From contig JBGPYB010000131.1 of assembly GCA_041493035.1 (NCBI GenBank), positions 1-13,142 on the forward strand: a stretch of 13,142 bases of DNA. The letters are read 5' to 3'. Below the pieces are notes generated by a model. The model was given only the letters and a program-made list of their open reading frames with translations. It made no database searches and had not been told where the DNA came from. Below are positions 6,827 through 13,020 of the stretch, one piece after another. The position numbers and the translations under genes are program-made. The first letter of the stretch is position 1; each line of letters begins with the position of its first letter. This stretch comes from JBGPYB01 sp041493035. GTDB taxonomy: Bacteria; Acidobacteriota; Vicinamibacteria; Fen-336.

Positions 6827-7668
6827 GCCACGATCTCCACGGCGCGGACACGCGAGCGCAGGACTGCGAGGCAGACGAGCACGACGGCGGCGAGGACGAG
6901 GACCGGATAGAGCGTCGGCACGCTCGCGATGCGATCGGTGATGCCGAAGAGGCGGTTCCCCACCACCCGCAGATCGTTCTGGAGCGAGAGAATGTGGGCC
7001 TCGGGTCGCCTCGTCATCGCCCCAAGAACACCCCGCGCCACCTCGAGCCCCACGAACAACAAGGCGAAGCCGAGGCCGGCGACGCGGGCGCTGCGAGAGA
7101 GCGACGACACCGCGAGAGCCACCAGGCTCACCACGGTCGCGATGAGCAGGCCGTGGAGAACGATAGCGGGCCCGATCCAGGCCCTGTCCCAGCGCATGTA
7201 CTCGCCGGGAGCCACGGCGGTTCCGATCCCGTAGAGGGCGAGCGCCGGCGCCAAGGTGACGCCCAGGTTGAGGGCGAGAAGCACCCCCAGCTTCCCGAGG
7301 ACGTAGTCTCTTCGGGTCAGGGGCCGGGAGAGGTAGACGAGGATCGCCCCGGTCCGGAGGTCGTTGGCGATGAGCCCCGCGCCACCGAAGACCGACAGCA
7401 GAAGCGTAATGAAGATCTGCTGATTCAGGTACTCGCCGAACAGACGCCCGTCCACTGGAAGGATTCGCCCCGCTTCGGGGAAGCGGGTCACGACATAGAT
7501 CTGTACGGCCCTCATGATGAATGGCAGCAGCGAAACCCCGATGAGGACCAGAAAGGCGCGCCGCTGCAAGATGAGGCGCAGCGCCTCGCGAGTGATGGGC
7601 CAGAAGCGGGCTTTCCGGAGAGCGGCGCGGGCGTCGTGCCTCCGGTACGACTGCTCGTAGATCGGCAT
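6823..7668 (-). CDS. ABC-2 type transporter permease 1 (MPIYEQ-type)
   Basis: This is a 281-aa integral membrane protein that starts MPIYEQSYRRHDAR, an N-terminal motif typical of one ABC-2 permease group, followed by a first helix around residues 35-55 (LVLIGVSLLPFIMRAVQIYVV). The signature LIANDLRTGAILVYLSRPLTRRDYVLGKLGVLLAL follows the second helix. Three or four more helices come after it, the last near LYPVLVLAAVVLVCLAVL. The frame is open upstream to 7911 but that part lies in the ATPase gene and a repeat. ATG 7668 overlaps the ATPase stop by one base (TAATG), so coupling is expected. A purine-rich GGGAGAGGGAGAG stretch that could act as a ribosome-binding site lies somewhat far upstream (about 12 nt) and belongs to the inserted repeat. 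Partner ATPase is most likely the upstream one. Substrate is unknown. Confidence 0.9.
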   Translation of the reverse strand: MPIYEQSYRRHDARAALRKARFWPITREALRLILQRRAFLVLIGVSLLPFIMRAVQIYVVTRFPEAGRILPVDGRLFGEYLNQQIFITLLLSVFGGAGLIANDLRTGAILVYLSRPLTRRDYVLGKLGVLLALNLGVTLAPALALYGIGTAVAPGEYMRWDRAWIGPAIVLHGLLIATVVSLVALAVSSLSRSARVAGLGFALLFVGLEVARGVLGAMTRRPEAHILSLQNDLRVVGNRLFGITDRIASVPTLYPVLVLAAVVLVCLAVLRSRVRAVEIVA

Positions 7669-8669
7669 TAAGTGGACGCTCTCCCTCTCCCCTCGGGGGA
7701 GAGGGTCGGGGTGAGGGGCGCTGGGGTGAGGGGCGTCGGAGTGAGGGGAGCCCCTTCCCCGAGGGCCTTCAAGAAGACGTCTTCGAGGCTCTCCGCGCCC
7801 GGGCGCAAATAGCGGAGCTGGACGCCGCAGCTTCGGGCGAGCCGGAACAGCGTCTCGGGGCCTTGCCCGTCGGGCAGGAAGACGCGGTACGCGTCCTCTC
7901 CCTCCCGCCAATCACCCCCCTCGTCCTTGATGTCGGTCAGGAACGCCGCGACGTCTCCCTTGAGGCGCACGTCGAAGGCGACACGGCGGCTCCCGGTGAG
8001 CACAGCGATGGGGCCGGCGGTGGCGACCTTCCCGAGGTTGAAGACAACGACGTTCTCGCAGACGCGCTCGACGTCCCGCAGAAGGTGCGAGCAGAGGACG
8101 AGGCTCATCTGCCGCCGAGCCGCGACGTCGCCGATGAGGGTGAGCATCTCTTCGCGCCCCGCGGGATCTAGGCCGTTCGTGGGTTCGTCGAGGAGGAGCA
8201 GGTCGGGATCGTGGACGAGAGCCTGGGCGAGCTTCACCCGCTGCTTCATGCCGGTGGAGTAGGTATCGACGTCCCTGTAGCGCGCCTCGCCGAGGCCAAC
8301 GTAGTAGAGGACCTCGTGGGCCCGGCTGATGGCCTCGTCGCGCCGCATTCCCGACAGCTCTCCGGCAAAGGCAACGAAAGAAGCGGCGCTCATCCCCGGG
8401 ATGTGACAATCGACCTCGGGCATGTAGCCGATTCTTCGGCGGACCTCAAGAGGCTCCACGGCCGGGTCCAGGCCGAACGCCACGAGGCGGCCGCGGTCGG
8501 GACGCAGAAAGCCGAGGAGCGTCTTGAGAAGGGTCGTCTTTCCGGCGCCGTTCGGGCCCAGAAGGCCCGTCGGTCCCGGCGCAAAGGATCCGCTCACCCC
8601 GTCCAAGGCGCGAACGAGACCGTACGATACCGATAGATCCTGGAACTCGACGAGCGGCGCTTGGTCCAC
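7668..8669 (-). CDS. ABC transporter ATP-binding protein 1, with a repeat-derived C-terminal tail
   Basis: This is a 333-aa ATPase. Walker A GPNGAGKTT is at residues 38-46, the signature YSTGMKQ at 137-143, Walker B LLLLDEP at 157-163 followed by TNGLDP, and the H-loop His at 195 in LVLCSHLL. The Q-loop position reads IGYMPE. A C-terminal domain ends in ESLEDVFLKALGEG, where relatives usually stop. The last 26 residues (308-333, PLTPTPLTPAPLTPT then LSPEGRGRAST) are encoded by an inserted dispersed repeat and are probably not functional. GTG 8669 is the start, with an AGAGGG site 5 nt upstream and MxxPLVEFQDLSVSYG directly after it. It opens the four-gene ABC block. Paralogue of the 5903-6826 ATPase but clearly divergent from it. 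Confidence 0.95.
   Translation of the reverse strand: MDQAPLVEFQDLSVSYGLVRALDGVSGSFAPGPTGLLGPNGAGKTTLLKTLLGFLRPDRGRLVAFGLDPAVEPLEVRRRIGYMPEVDCHIPGMSAASFVAFAGELSGMRRDEAISRAHEVLYYVGLGEARYRDVDTYSTGMKQRVKLAQALVHDPDLLLLDEPTNGLDPAGREEMLTLIGDVAARRQMSLVLCSHLLRDVERVCENVVVFNLGKVATAGPIAVLTGSRRVAFDVRLKGDVAAFLTDIKDEGGDWREGEDAYRVFLPDGQGPETLFRLARSCGVQLRYLRPGAESLEDVFLKALGEGAPLTPTPLTPAPLTPTLSPEGRGRAST
7671..7750. repeat. Dispersed 'LTPTLSPEGRG'-type repeat with 10-bp hairpin and three 15-bp units
   Basis: CCCTCTCCCC (7683-7692), loop TCG and GGGGAGAGGG (7696-7705) form a perfect 10-bp stem. Next to it GTGAGGGG recurs at 7711, 7726 and 7741, an exact 15-bp period. This matches a widespread intergenic repeat of GC-rich bacteria that reads LTPTLSPEGRG when translated. 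Here it sits at the 3' end of ABC ATPase 1 and stays in frame, giving a (PLTP[TA])x3 peptide and the present stop codon. Confidence 0.85.
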
Positions 8670-8684
8670 CTCAGCCCTCTGACG

Positions 8685-8710
8685 TGTCGGCTATCAAGGA
8701 AGTTCCGACA
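8685..8710. promoter_or_regulatory. Inverted repeat in the gap before ABC ATPase 1
   Basis: TGTCGG (8685-8690) and CCGACA (8705-8710) form a 6-bp inverted repeat with a 14-nt spacer, 16 nt upstream of GTG 8669 within the 90-bp gap after the transglutaminase-like gene. It could be an operator or an RNA hairpin. No convincing promoter boxes are visible with it, so the ABC block may be read through from the upstream genes. A run of eight G residues lies at 8742-8749 in the same gap. Confidence 0.25.
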
Positions 8711-8759
8711 TTGTGGCGCAGCGGCGCCCGAACCGCATCACGGGGGGGGTGGCCGGCCT

Positions 8760-9260
8760 TCAGGAGGCGGTCTTGGAGAGGGCTTCCCGGGCCGGCCGCG
8801 GGAGGAAACCGAGCGGACTCCGCGCCTGGCGAGGGTCGAGGGGGATGAAGAAACGTCCGCGGGCCGCGATCAAGCCCGCGTGAGGAGGCAGACGAGGTAG
8901 ATCCCCGATCTCGATCTCCACGCGCACGAAAGGCATCCCGGGCGCGTAGTCGATGGCGGCCCGTTCGCCGAGAGCCAGCAGCAGAGCGCACAGAATGACC
9001 GCCGGGCCCTCGTGCTCTCCGGCCAGGCCGAGAAGCCAGTCGACGCCGTCGCGAAACTCGCCGTCCGGCGGCGGCGGGACGTTGACGAGAGTGTTCACGA
9101 AGGTGAAGACGGCGGCGATGCGCGCCAGGCGGTCACGCACCCGCGGCACGCGGGTGAGAGCCCGCGCGAAGGACGCGACGTCGGGATGGCGAGCGAGAGA
9201 GAGGGCAAGATCCCGGAGCGCCTTGCGGGGGGACTCCGAGGGTGACGGACGGCCCCTCAG
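8760..9260 (-). CDS. Transglutaminase-like fold protein, apparently catalytically dead
   Basis: This is a protein of about 166 aa. Helical residues RIAAVFTFVNTLVNVPPPPDG, then GEHEGPAVILCALLLALG, then PFVRVEIEI and FFIPLDP follow the order and spacing of transglutaminase-like cysteine protease domains (typically GDCDD...AxLLxALLRALG, then HxYVEV, then LDP). In this alignment by eye the catalytic Cys is replaced by His (residue 84), the catalytic His by Phe (111), and only the Asp of LDP (142) remains. No signal peptide or membrane helix is visible. The start is not a standard codon. CTG 9260 has GGAGG 7 nt upstream and overlaps the stop of the small gene (CTGA). The alternatives GTG 9329 (no ribosome-binding site, long overlap) and GTG 9149 (would lose the first helix) look worse. 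Fold assignment is an inference from pattern, without a search. Confidence 0.62.
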   Translation of the reverse strand: MRGRPSPSESPRKALRDLALSLARHPDVASFARALTRVPRVRDRLARIAAVFTFVNTLVNVPPPPDGEFRDGVDWLLGLAGEHEGPAVILCALLLALGERAAIDYAPGMPFVRVEIEIGDLPRLPPHAGLIAARGRFFIPLDPRQARSPLGFLPRPAREALSKTAS

Positions 9261-9412
9261 GCTCGCTCCTCCTCGAGGCCTTGCGCGAGATCCGTCACGG
9301 GAATGGCGCGCTCGCTGTCCTTCACGCACTGGGCGTACGCGATCACCATCAGGACTTGTTCTTCCGAGAGGGAGGCCAGCACGTCCATCGCCTGTGCTCT
9401 CAACTCTTCCAT
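9257..9412 (-). CDS. Small helical acidic protein, 51 aa, unknown function
   Basis: This short protein begins MEELRAQAMDVLASLSEEQ, continues VLMVIAYAQCVKDSERAIP and ends LAQGLEEERA. It is predicted to be two helices joined by a Ser-Glu-Glu turn, with an acidic C-terminus and a single Cys. The LASLSEEQVLMVIAYA pattern recalls short 'LPEEKLREVLDFI'-type helical adaptor or antitoxin-like domains, but I cannot assign a family. ATG 9412 has a G-rich AAGGGGG stretch about 9 nt upstream. An in-frame ATG at 9460 has no ribosome-binding site. The end of this gene (GAGGAGGAG) doubles as the ribosome-binding site of the transglutaminase-like gene, and the two overlap by 4 nt, so they are almost surely co-expressed. 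It is the first gene of the long ABC operon. Confidence 0.55.
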   Translation of the reverse strand: MEELRAQAMDVLASLSEEQVLMVIAYAQCVKDSERAIPVTDLAQGLEEERA

Positions 9413-9494
9413 GCCGATTTGCCCCCTTCTGGTGGTACGCCGCGGCCAAGCTACCGCCATATCTTGCGTTGTGTCAAGGAAATTACGCTACCCG

Positions 9495-9512
9495 GTGTGG
9501 GCGTGCTCACAC
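9495..9512. promoter_or_regulatory. Near-palindrome, possible operator upstream of the ABC operon
   Basis: GTGTGGGCGTGCTCACAC is an 18-bp near-perfect palindrome with one mismatched pair. It lies about 18 bp upstream of a consensus TTGACA box (minus strand, 9477-9472) that precedes the 51-aa gene. Position and symmetry fit a dimeric regulator site, but there is no second copy in the window and the matching -10 is poor. Confidence 0.27.
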
Positions 9513-9566
9513 AAAGGCGAACCTTCCGGGCGCGGGCGCCGTCCTAGGGTTGGAACGGAGGCAGCG

Positions 9567-9599
9567 CTTGGATTCGCCGACGTCCTTGGATTCGCCGAC
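9567..9599. repeat. Two-copy 18-bp tandem repeat
   Basis: CTTGGATTCGCCGAC occurs at 9567-9581 and again at 9585-9599, an 18-bp period with GTC between. It lies in non-coding DNA downstream of nrdJ. No function is evident. Confidence 0.7.
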
Positions 9600-9678
9600 A
9601 CGGGAGACGACGATCCACGCGCATCGGGATCCGGAGCGGAGGATCCACGCCCTGTCGCTGGAGTGGCGTGAGCGTCTC

Positions 9679-9702
9679 GGGGGGCGTCGGGCGGCGCCCC
9701 CC
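9679..9702 (-). terminator. Terminator-like hairpin after nrdJ
   Basis: GGGGGGCG (9679-9686) and CGCCCCCC (9695-9702) form an 8-bp all-GC stem with an 8-nt loop. It starts 8 nt past the nrdJ stop codon on the minus strand. No U-run follows, so it may work as a stability hairpin or a Rho-assisted terminator rather than a classical intrinsic one. Confidence 0.5.
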
Positions 9703-9710
9703 TCACCGGA

Positions 9711-12470
9711 TCAAGAGCAGCCGCTGGTCGACCCGCAGTTGGCGCACCGATAGCAACTGCCGTTCCGGACCATGATGCTCCCGCAGTAGTGGCACGAGGG
9801 AGCGTCGGTCTGCGCCTTGAACGCACCGGCGGTCGTCGGCTCGCTCGAACGCGCGCCGGTTCCAAGTGCTATGGCCGGCGCCGACGCGGGCTTGAGAGAC
9901 GCCTCGGTCGTCCGGACTCCCACCGCTTCCTGGTGCTCGACGCTCAGGAACTTCGACGCCAGCCACCGGAAGATGTAATCGGTGATGCTCTTGGCGTACG
10001 GGATCTCGGAGTTCTTGGTGAACCCGGAGGGCTCGAAGCGGACGTGGGAGAACTTCTCCACGAGGGCTTCGAGCGGCACACCGTACTGGAGCGCTATGGA
10101 GATGGACGTCGCGAAGGCGTCCATGAGACCGGAGATCGTCGAGCCTTCCTTCGCCATCACAAGGAAGATCTCGCCGGGCGTGCCGTCTTCGTACATGCCG
10201 ACGGTGATGTATCCCTCGTGGCCGGCGATGGAGAACTTGTGGGTGATGGAGTGGCGCTCGTCGGGGAGCTTGCGGCGAGCCGGGCGGGGCTCGGCGGCTA
10301 CCGCCGTCTCCGCCGCCGCCTTCATCTCGTGCCTGCTCGTCGAGAGCGGCTGGCTGCGCTTGCACCCGTCGCGGTAGACCGCCACCGCCTTGAGGCCGAG
10401 CCTCCACGATTCGATGTAGGCGTTGGCCATCTCCTCGGGCGTCGCATCGGTCGGCATGTTGACGGTCTTCGAGATCGCCCCGGACAGGAACGGCTGCACC
10501 GAGGCCATCATCTTGACGTGGCCCATGTAGTGGATGGAGCGCTTCCCGTTGGCCGGAGGGAAGGCGCAATCGAAGACGGGAAGGTGCTCCTCCTTCACGT
10601 GGGGCGCCCCCTCGATCATCTCCTTCTCGTCGATGTACTTCAGGACATCGTCCACCTGGGCGGCGTCGTATCCCAACTTGCGCAGGACGCCGGCCACGGA
10701 CTGGTTCACGATCTTCATGACACCGCCGCCCACGAGCTTCTTGTACTTGACGAGGGCGATGTCGGGCTCGATGCCGGTCGTGTCGCAGTCCATCATGAAG
10801 CCGATGGTCCCCGTGGGGGCCAGGACCGTGACCTGACTGTTCCTATAACCGTGCTGGATGCCGAGGGTGTACGCCTCGTCCCAGACCGTGAGCGCCGACT
10901 GGAGCAGCTCCCGCGGCACGAGTGTCGAGTCGATCATGTGGGCGTGCTGCCGGTGCTTGTCGATGACGCGGAGCATCGGCTCGGCGTTCTTGGCGTAGCC
11001 GGCGAAAGGACCCATGGAGCCGGCCACGCGGGCGCTCTGCGCGTAGGCCTCACCGTGCATCAAGGCGGTGATGGCCTCGGCATAGGCCCTGCCGGCGTCG
11101 GAATCGTAGGGAAGGCCGCGATCCATCAGCAGCACACCCAGGTTCGCGTAGCCGAGGCCGAGGGGGCGGTAGTCGTGGCTGTTCCTGTCGATGGCGGGCG
11201 TCGGGTAGCTGGCGTTGTCGACCAGGATTTCCTGCGCCGTGATCACGGTCCGGCAGGCCGCCTTGAACGCCTCGGTGTCGAACTCGCCGTCCTCCTTGCG
11301 GAACTTCATCAGGTTCAAGGACGCCAGGTTGCAGGCCGTGTCGTCGAGGAACATGTACTCGGAGCAGGGGTTCGACGCGTTGATCCGGGCCGTGTTCGGG
11401 CAGGTGTGCCAGTCGTTGATCGTGGTGTCGAACTGCATCCCGGGATCGCCACACTGCCACGCCGCCTCGGCCATCTTCTTCATGAGGTCCCGGGCCCTCA
11501 GCGTCTCGCAGGGATCTCCCGAGATGACGTACCGAGTCTTCCATTCGCGATCCTCGACGACGGCCCGCATGAACTCGTCGGTGGCGCGGACCGAGTGGTT
11601 CGCGTTCTGGAAGAAGACCGAGTCGTAGGCTCCGCCCTTGACATTGAAGGAGCCATCGTAGCCCGCGTCGATGAGAGCCCAGGCCTTCCGCTCCTCATCG
11701 GCCTTGCTGTTGACGAACTCTTCGATGTCCGGGTGGTCGGTGTTCAGGATGACCATCTTGGCCGCGCGCCGCGTCTTCCCGCCGCTCTTGATGACGCCGG
11801 CGAAGGCGTCGTAGCCACGCATGAAGGAGACGGGCCCCGAGGCCGTGCCACCCCCCGCGAGAGGCTCCTTGGAGGAGCGGATCCCCGAAAGGTTCGATCC
11901 GGTCCCCGATCCGAACTTGAAGAGCATCCCCTCGGTCTTGGCGAGGCCCAGGATCGACTCCATCGTGTCGTTGACGGAGTTGATGAAGCAGGCCGAAGCC
12001 TGGGGATGCTTCTCGATTCCCACGTTGAACCAGACCGGGCTGTTGAAAGCCGCCTTCTGCGTCACGAGAAGGTGCGTCAACTCCTCGGAGAAGCTCAGGA
12101 GGTCCTCGGCGCTCGCGAAGTAACCCTGGGCATCGGCACAGTCGCGGATCGCGTCCACCACTCGAGAGATGAGGGCGCGCACGCTGCGCTCCCGGTCGGG
12201 CGATCCGAGCTGGCCGCGGAAGTACTTCGACGCGACGATGTTCGTCGCGGTCTGGCTCCACGTGGTCGGCACCTCGATCCCGTGCTGCTCGAAGACGGGC
12301 TGGCCACGTTCGTCGTTGATGACGGCCGACCGAAGCTCCCAGGTCAGCTCGTCATAGGGGTGGCGTCCCGCCTTCGTAAAGAACCGCTTGAAGCTCAGCC
12401 CCGCGCGTTTCTCGGTCCCGGTTGCGCTGCGGGATTCGCTCCTAGTGTTCTCCACGGGATGCGTCGACAT
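9711..12470 (-). CDS. nrdJ: Adenosylcobalamin-dependent (class II) ribonucleotide reductase
   Basis: This 919-aa enzyme reduces ribonucleotides to deoxyribonucleotides for DNA synthesis, using coenzyme B12 to make the radical, so it needs neither oxygen nor an NrdB subunit. Visible marks are an N-terminal domain with FNSPVWFNVG; SACFINSVNDTMESI with one redox Cys (161); the FKFGSGTGSNLSGIRSS loop; and the active-site NPCSE with Asn367, Cys369 and Glu371, followed by CNLASLNL with Cys380. Further on come APTGTIGFMMDCDTTGIEP and the C-terminal barrel ending in GLKAVAVYRDGCKRS. A long linker and a Cys-rich tail follow (Cys 893, 896, 906, 909, 912, 918), which fits a zinc ribbon/redox shuttle. 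ATG 12470 has AGGAGG 7 nt upstream and is preferred over in-frame GTG 12491. It is a single-gene unit with its own promoter and a downstream hairpin. Confidence 0.98.
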   Translation of the reverse strand: MSTHPVENTRSESRSATGTEKRAGLSFKRFFTKAGRHPYDELTWELRSAVINDERGQPVFEQHGIEVPTTWSQTATNIVASKYFRGQLGSPDRERSVRALISRVVDAIRDCADAQGYFASAEDLLSFSEELTHLLVTQKAAFNSPVWFNVGIEKHPQASACFINSVNDTMESILGLAKTEGMLFKFGSGTGSNLSGIRSSKEPLAGGGTASGPVSFMRGYDAFAGVIKSGGKTRRAAKMVILNTDHPDIEEFVNSKADEERKAWALIDAGYDGSFNVKGGAYDSVFFQNANHSVRATDEFMRAVVEDREWKTRYVISGDPCETLRARDLMKKMAEAAWQCGDPGMQFDTTINDWHTCPNTARINASNPCSEYMFLDDTACNLASLNLMKFRKEDGEFDTEAFKAACRTVITAQEILVDNASYPTPAIDRNSHDYRPLGLGYANLGVLLMDRGLPYDSDAGRAYAEAITALMHGEAYAQSARVAGSMGPFAGYAKNAEPMLRVIDKHRQHAHMIDSTLVPRELLQSALTVWDEAYTLGIQHGYRNSQVTVLAPTGTIGFMMDCDTTGIEPDIALVKYKKLVGGGVMKIVNQSVAGVLRKLGYDAAQVDDVLKYIDEKEMIEGAPHVKEEHLPVFDCAFPPANGKRSIHYMGHVKMMASVQPFLSGAISKTVNMPTDATPEEMANAYIESWRLGLKAVAVYRDGCKRSQPLSTSRHEMKAAAETAVAAEPRPARRKLPDERHSITHKFSIAGHEGYITVGMYEDGTPGEIFLVMAKEGSTISGLMDAFATSISIALQYGVPLEALVEKFSHVRFEPSGFTKNSEIPYAKSITDYIFRWLASKFLSVEHQEAVGVRTTEASLKPASAPAIALGTGARSSEPTTAGAFKAQTDAPSCHYCGSIMVRNGSCYRCANCGSTSGCS

Positions 12471-12507
12471 GGGGACTCCTCCTGCTGACACCGAACAAGT
12501 GGCTCAT
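12442..12507 (-). CDS. Possible 21-codon upstream ORF overlapping the nrdJ start
   Basis: ATG 12507 opens a 21-codon frame (MSHLFGVSRRSPHVD...) in a different frame from nrdJ. It covers the nrdJ ribosome-binding site and start and stops at TAG 12442, 28 nt inside nrdJ. GGAGAGG lies 5 nt before it, so it could be translated. If so it could lower or couple nrdJ initiation. It may equally be chance in GC-rich leader DNA. The peptide matches nothing I know. Confidence 0.3.
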   Translation of the reverse strand: MSHLFGVSRRSPHVDASRGEH

Positions 12508-12576
12508 TTGCGCCTCTCCGGGTGGGCCTGACCGTCTTCGCTGGGCTCAACCGGCGGATTTGCCGGAATGGGACCG

Positions 12577-12604
12577 ATTATAGTCCCGTGAGAGGGGGTG
12601 TCAA
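12577..12604 (-). promoter_or_regulatory. Consensus sigma70 promoter of nrdJ
   Basis: On the minus strand TTGACA (12604-12599) and TATAAT (12582-12577) both match the sigma70 consensus at all six positions, with a 16-nt spacer. Transcription would start near 12570, giving a leader of about 100 nt before ATG 12470. The leader contains a small stem CCGGC/GCCGG (12551-12566) and the short upstream ORF. A constitutive, strong promoter suits a DNA-precursor enzyme. Confidence 0.85.
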
Positions 12605-13020
12605 GGGAAAAACGCAAGATGTTGTGGTGTCATCGACTATGCTAACAATATATTGATATAGAAGGAGTTAGCGGCACGCGAGCAAGTCGTGCGGCCGGCC
12701 GAGGCCTCAAAAAGGCCACGCCTTCGTCGTCCTTTCGCCACTTTTTCAGAGAAGGGAAACTCATCGTCTGGACAATGAGATATCACATGGATGATAAGGC
12801 GTATTCTCGATAAAATCGCTCTAACTAGCTTTGACATCGAGATAATATAGCCGTTCGCCCTGTCGCTTGACAGGGTACTTTTCGGTCCGAAACGGGCGAA
12901 AACCCCCGCTTCTGACCTTGCTTCGCCCGCAAGGTACTCGTCGGGCATCGGTGGCGACATCACGGCCGAAGGACCTTCTCTCCATTCCTCCGTCGACCTT
13001 CTTCACTCCGGGCGGACGGG
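12605..13020. other. Lower-GC non-coding region with several hairpins
   Basis: No gene is supported in this 416-bp stretch, which is visibly richer in A/T than the rest of the window. It holds CAATATATTG (12646-12655), the pair TCTCGAT/ATCGAGA (12805-12811 and 12836-12842), a 7-bp hairpin CCCTGTC-GCTT-GACAGGG (12858-12875), TTTCGG-T-CCGAAA (12880-12892) and ACCTTGC/GCAAGGT (12915-12935). Two open minus-strand frames cross it but lack good starts and family resemblance. The cluster of stems could be a structured RNA or a remnant of a mobile element. Confidence 0.5.
12858..12875 (+). terminator. Possible terminator hairpin
   Basis: CCCTGTC and GACAGGG form a perfect 7-bp stem closed by a GCTT loop, followed on the plus strand by TACTTTTC. 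That resembles a short intrinsic terminator for plus-strand transcription, but no plus-strand gene is seen just upstream, so its role is unclear. Confidence 0.3.

Larger units (their letters stand above)
9413..9710. other. Intergenic region between nrdJ and the ABC operon
   Basis: No gene is supported in these 298 bp. They hold the upstream region of the 51-aa gene (9413-9512), a short direct repeat (9567-9599), a nonamer GATCCACGC repeated at 9612 and 9642, and the hairpin after nrdJ (9679-9702). A perfect -35 TTGACA is present on the minus strand (9477-9472), but the bases 16-18 nt further on (GTAGCT/TAGCTT) are a poor -10, so a promoter for the ABC operon is only suggested. Confidence 0.6.

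Noticed and set aside
8742..8749. Phase-variable G8 tract
   Set aside because: Eight G residues in an intergenic gap of GC-rich DNA, with no promoter spacer or coding frame affected that I can identify.
9789..12488. 899-codon open frame on the plus strand opposite nrdJ
   Set aside because: It lies antisense to a certain nrdJ, has Arg/His/Gly/Val-rich composition typical of GC-rich shadow frames, and shows no domain. Long antisense frames are expected in high-GC genes.
12471..12600. Cobalamin riboswitch controlling nrdJ
   Set aside because: Only a GCCACT fragment is seen in the leader, and about 100 nt is too short for the aptamer. No other conserved box is present.
12646..12655. NrdR box (CAATATATTG palindrome) upstream of nrdJ
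   Set aside because: There is a single short AT-rich palindrome about 45 nt upstream of the -35, without the flanking ACAC/GTGT parts or a second tandem box.
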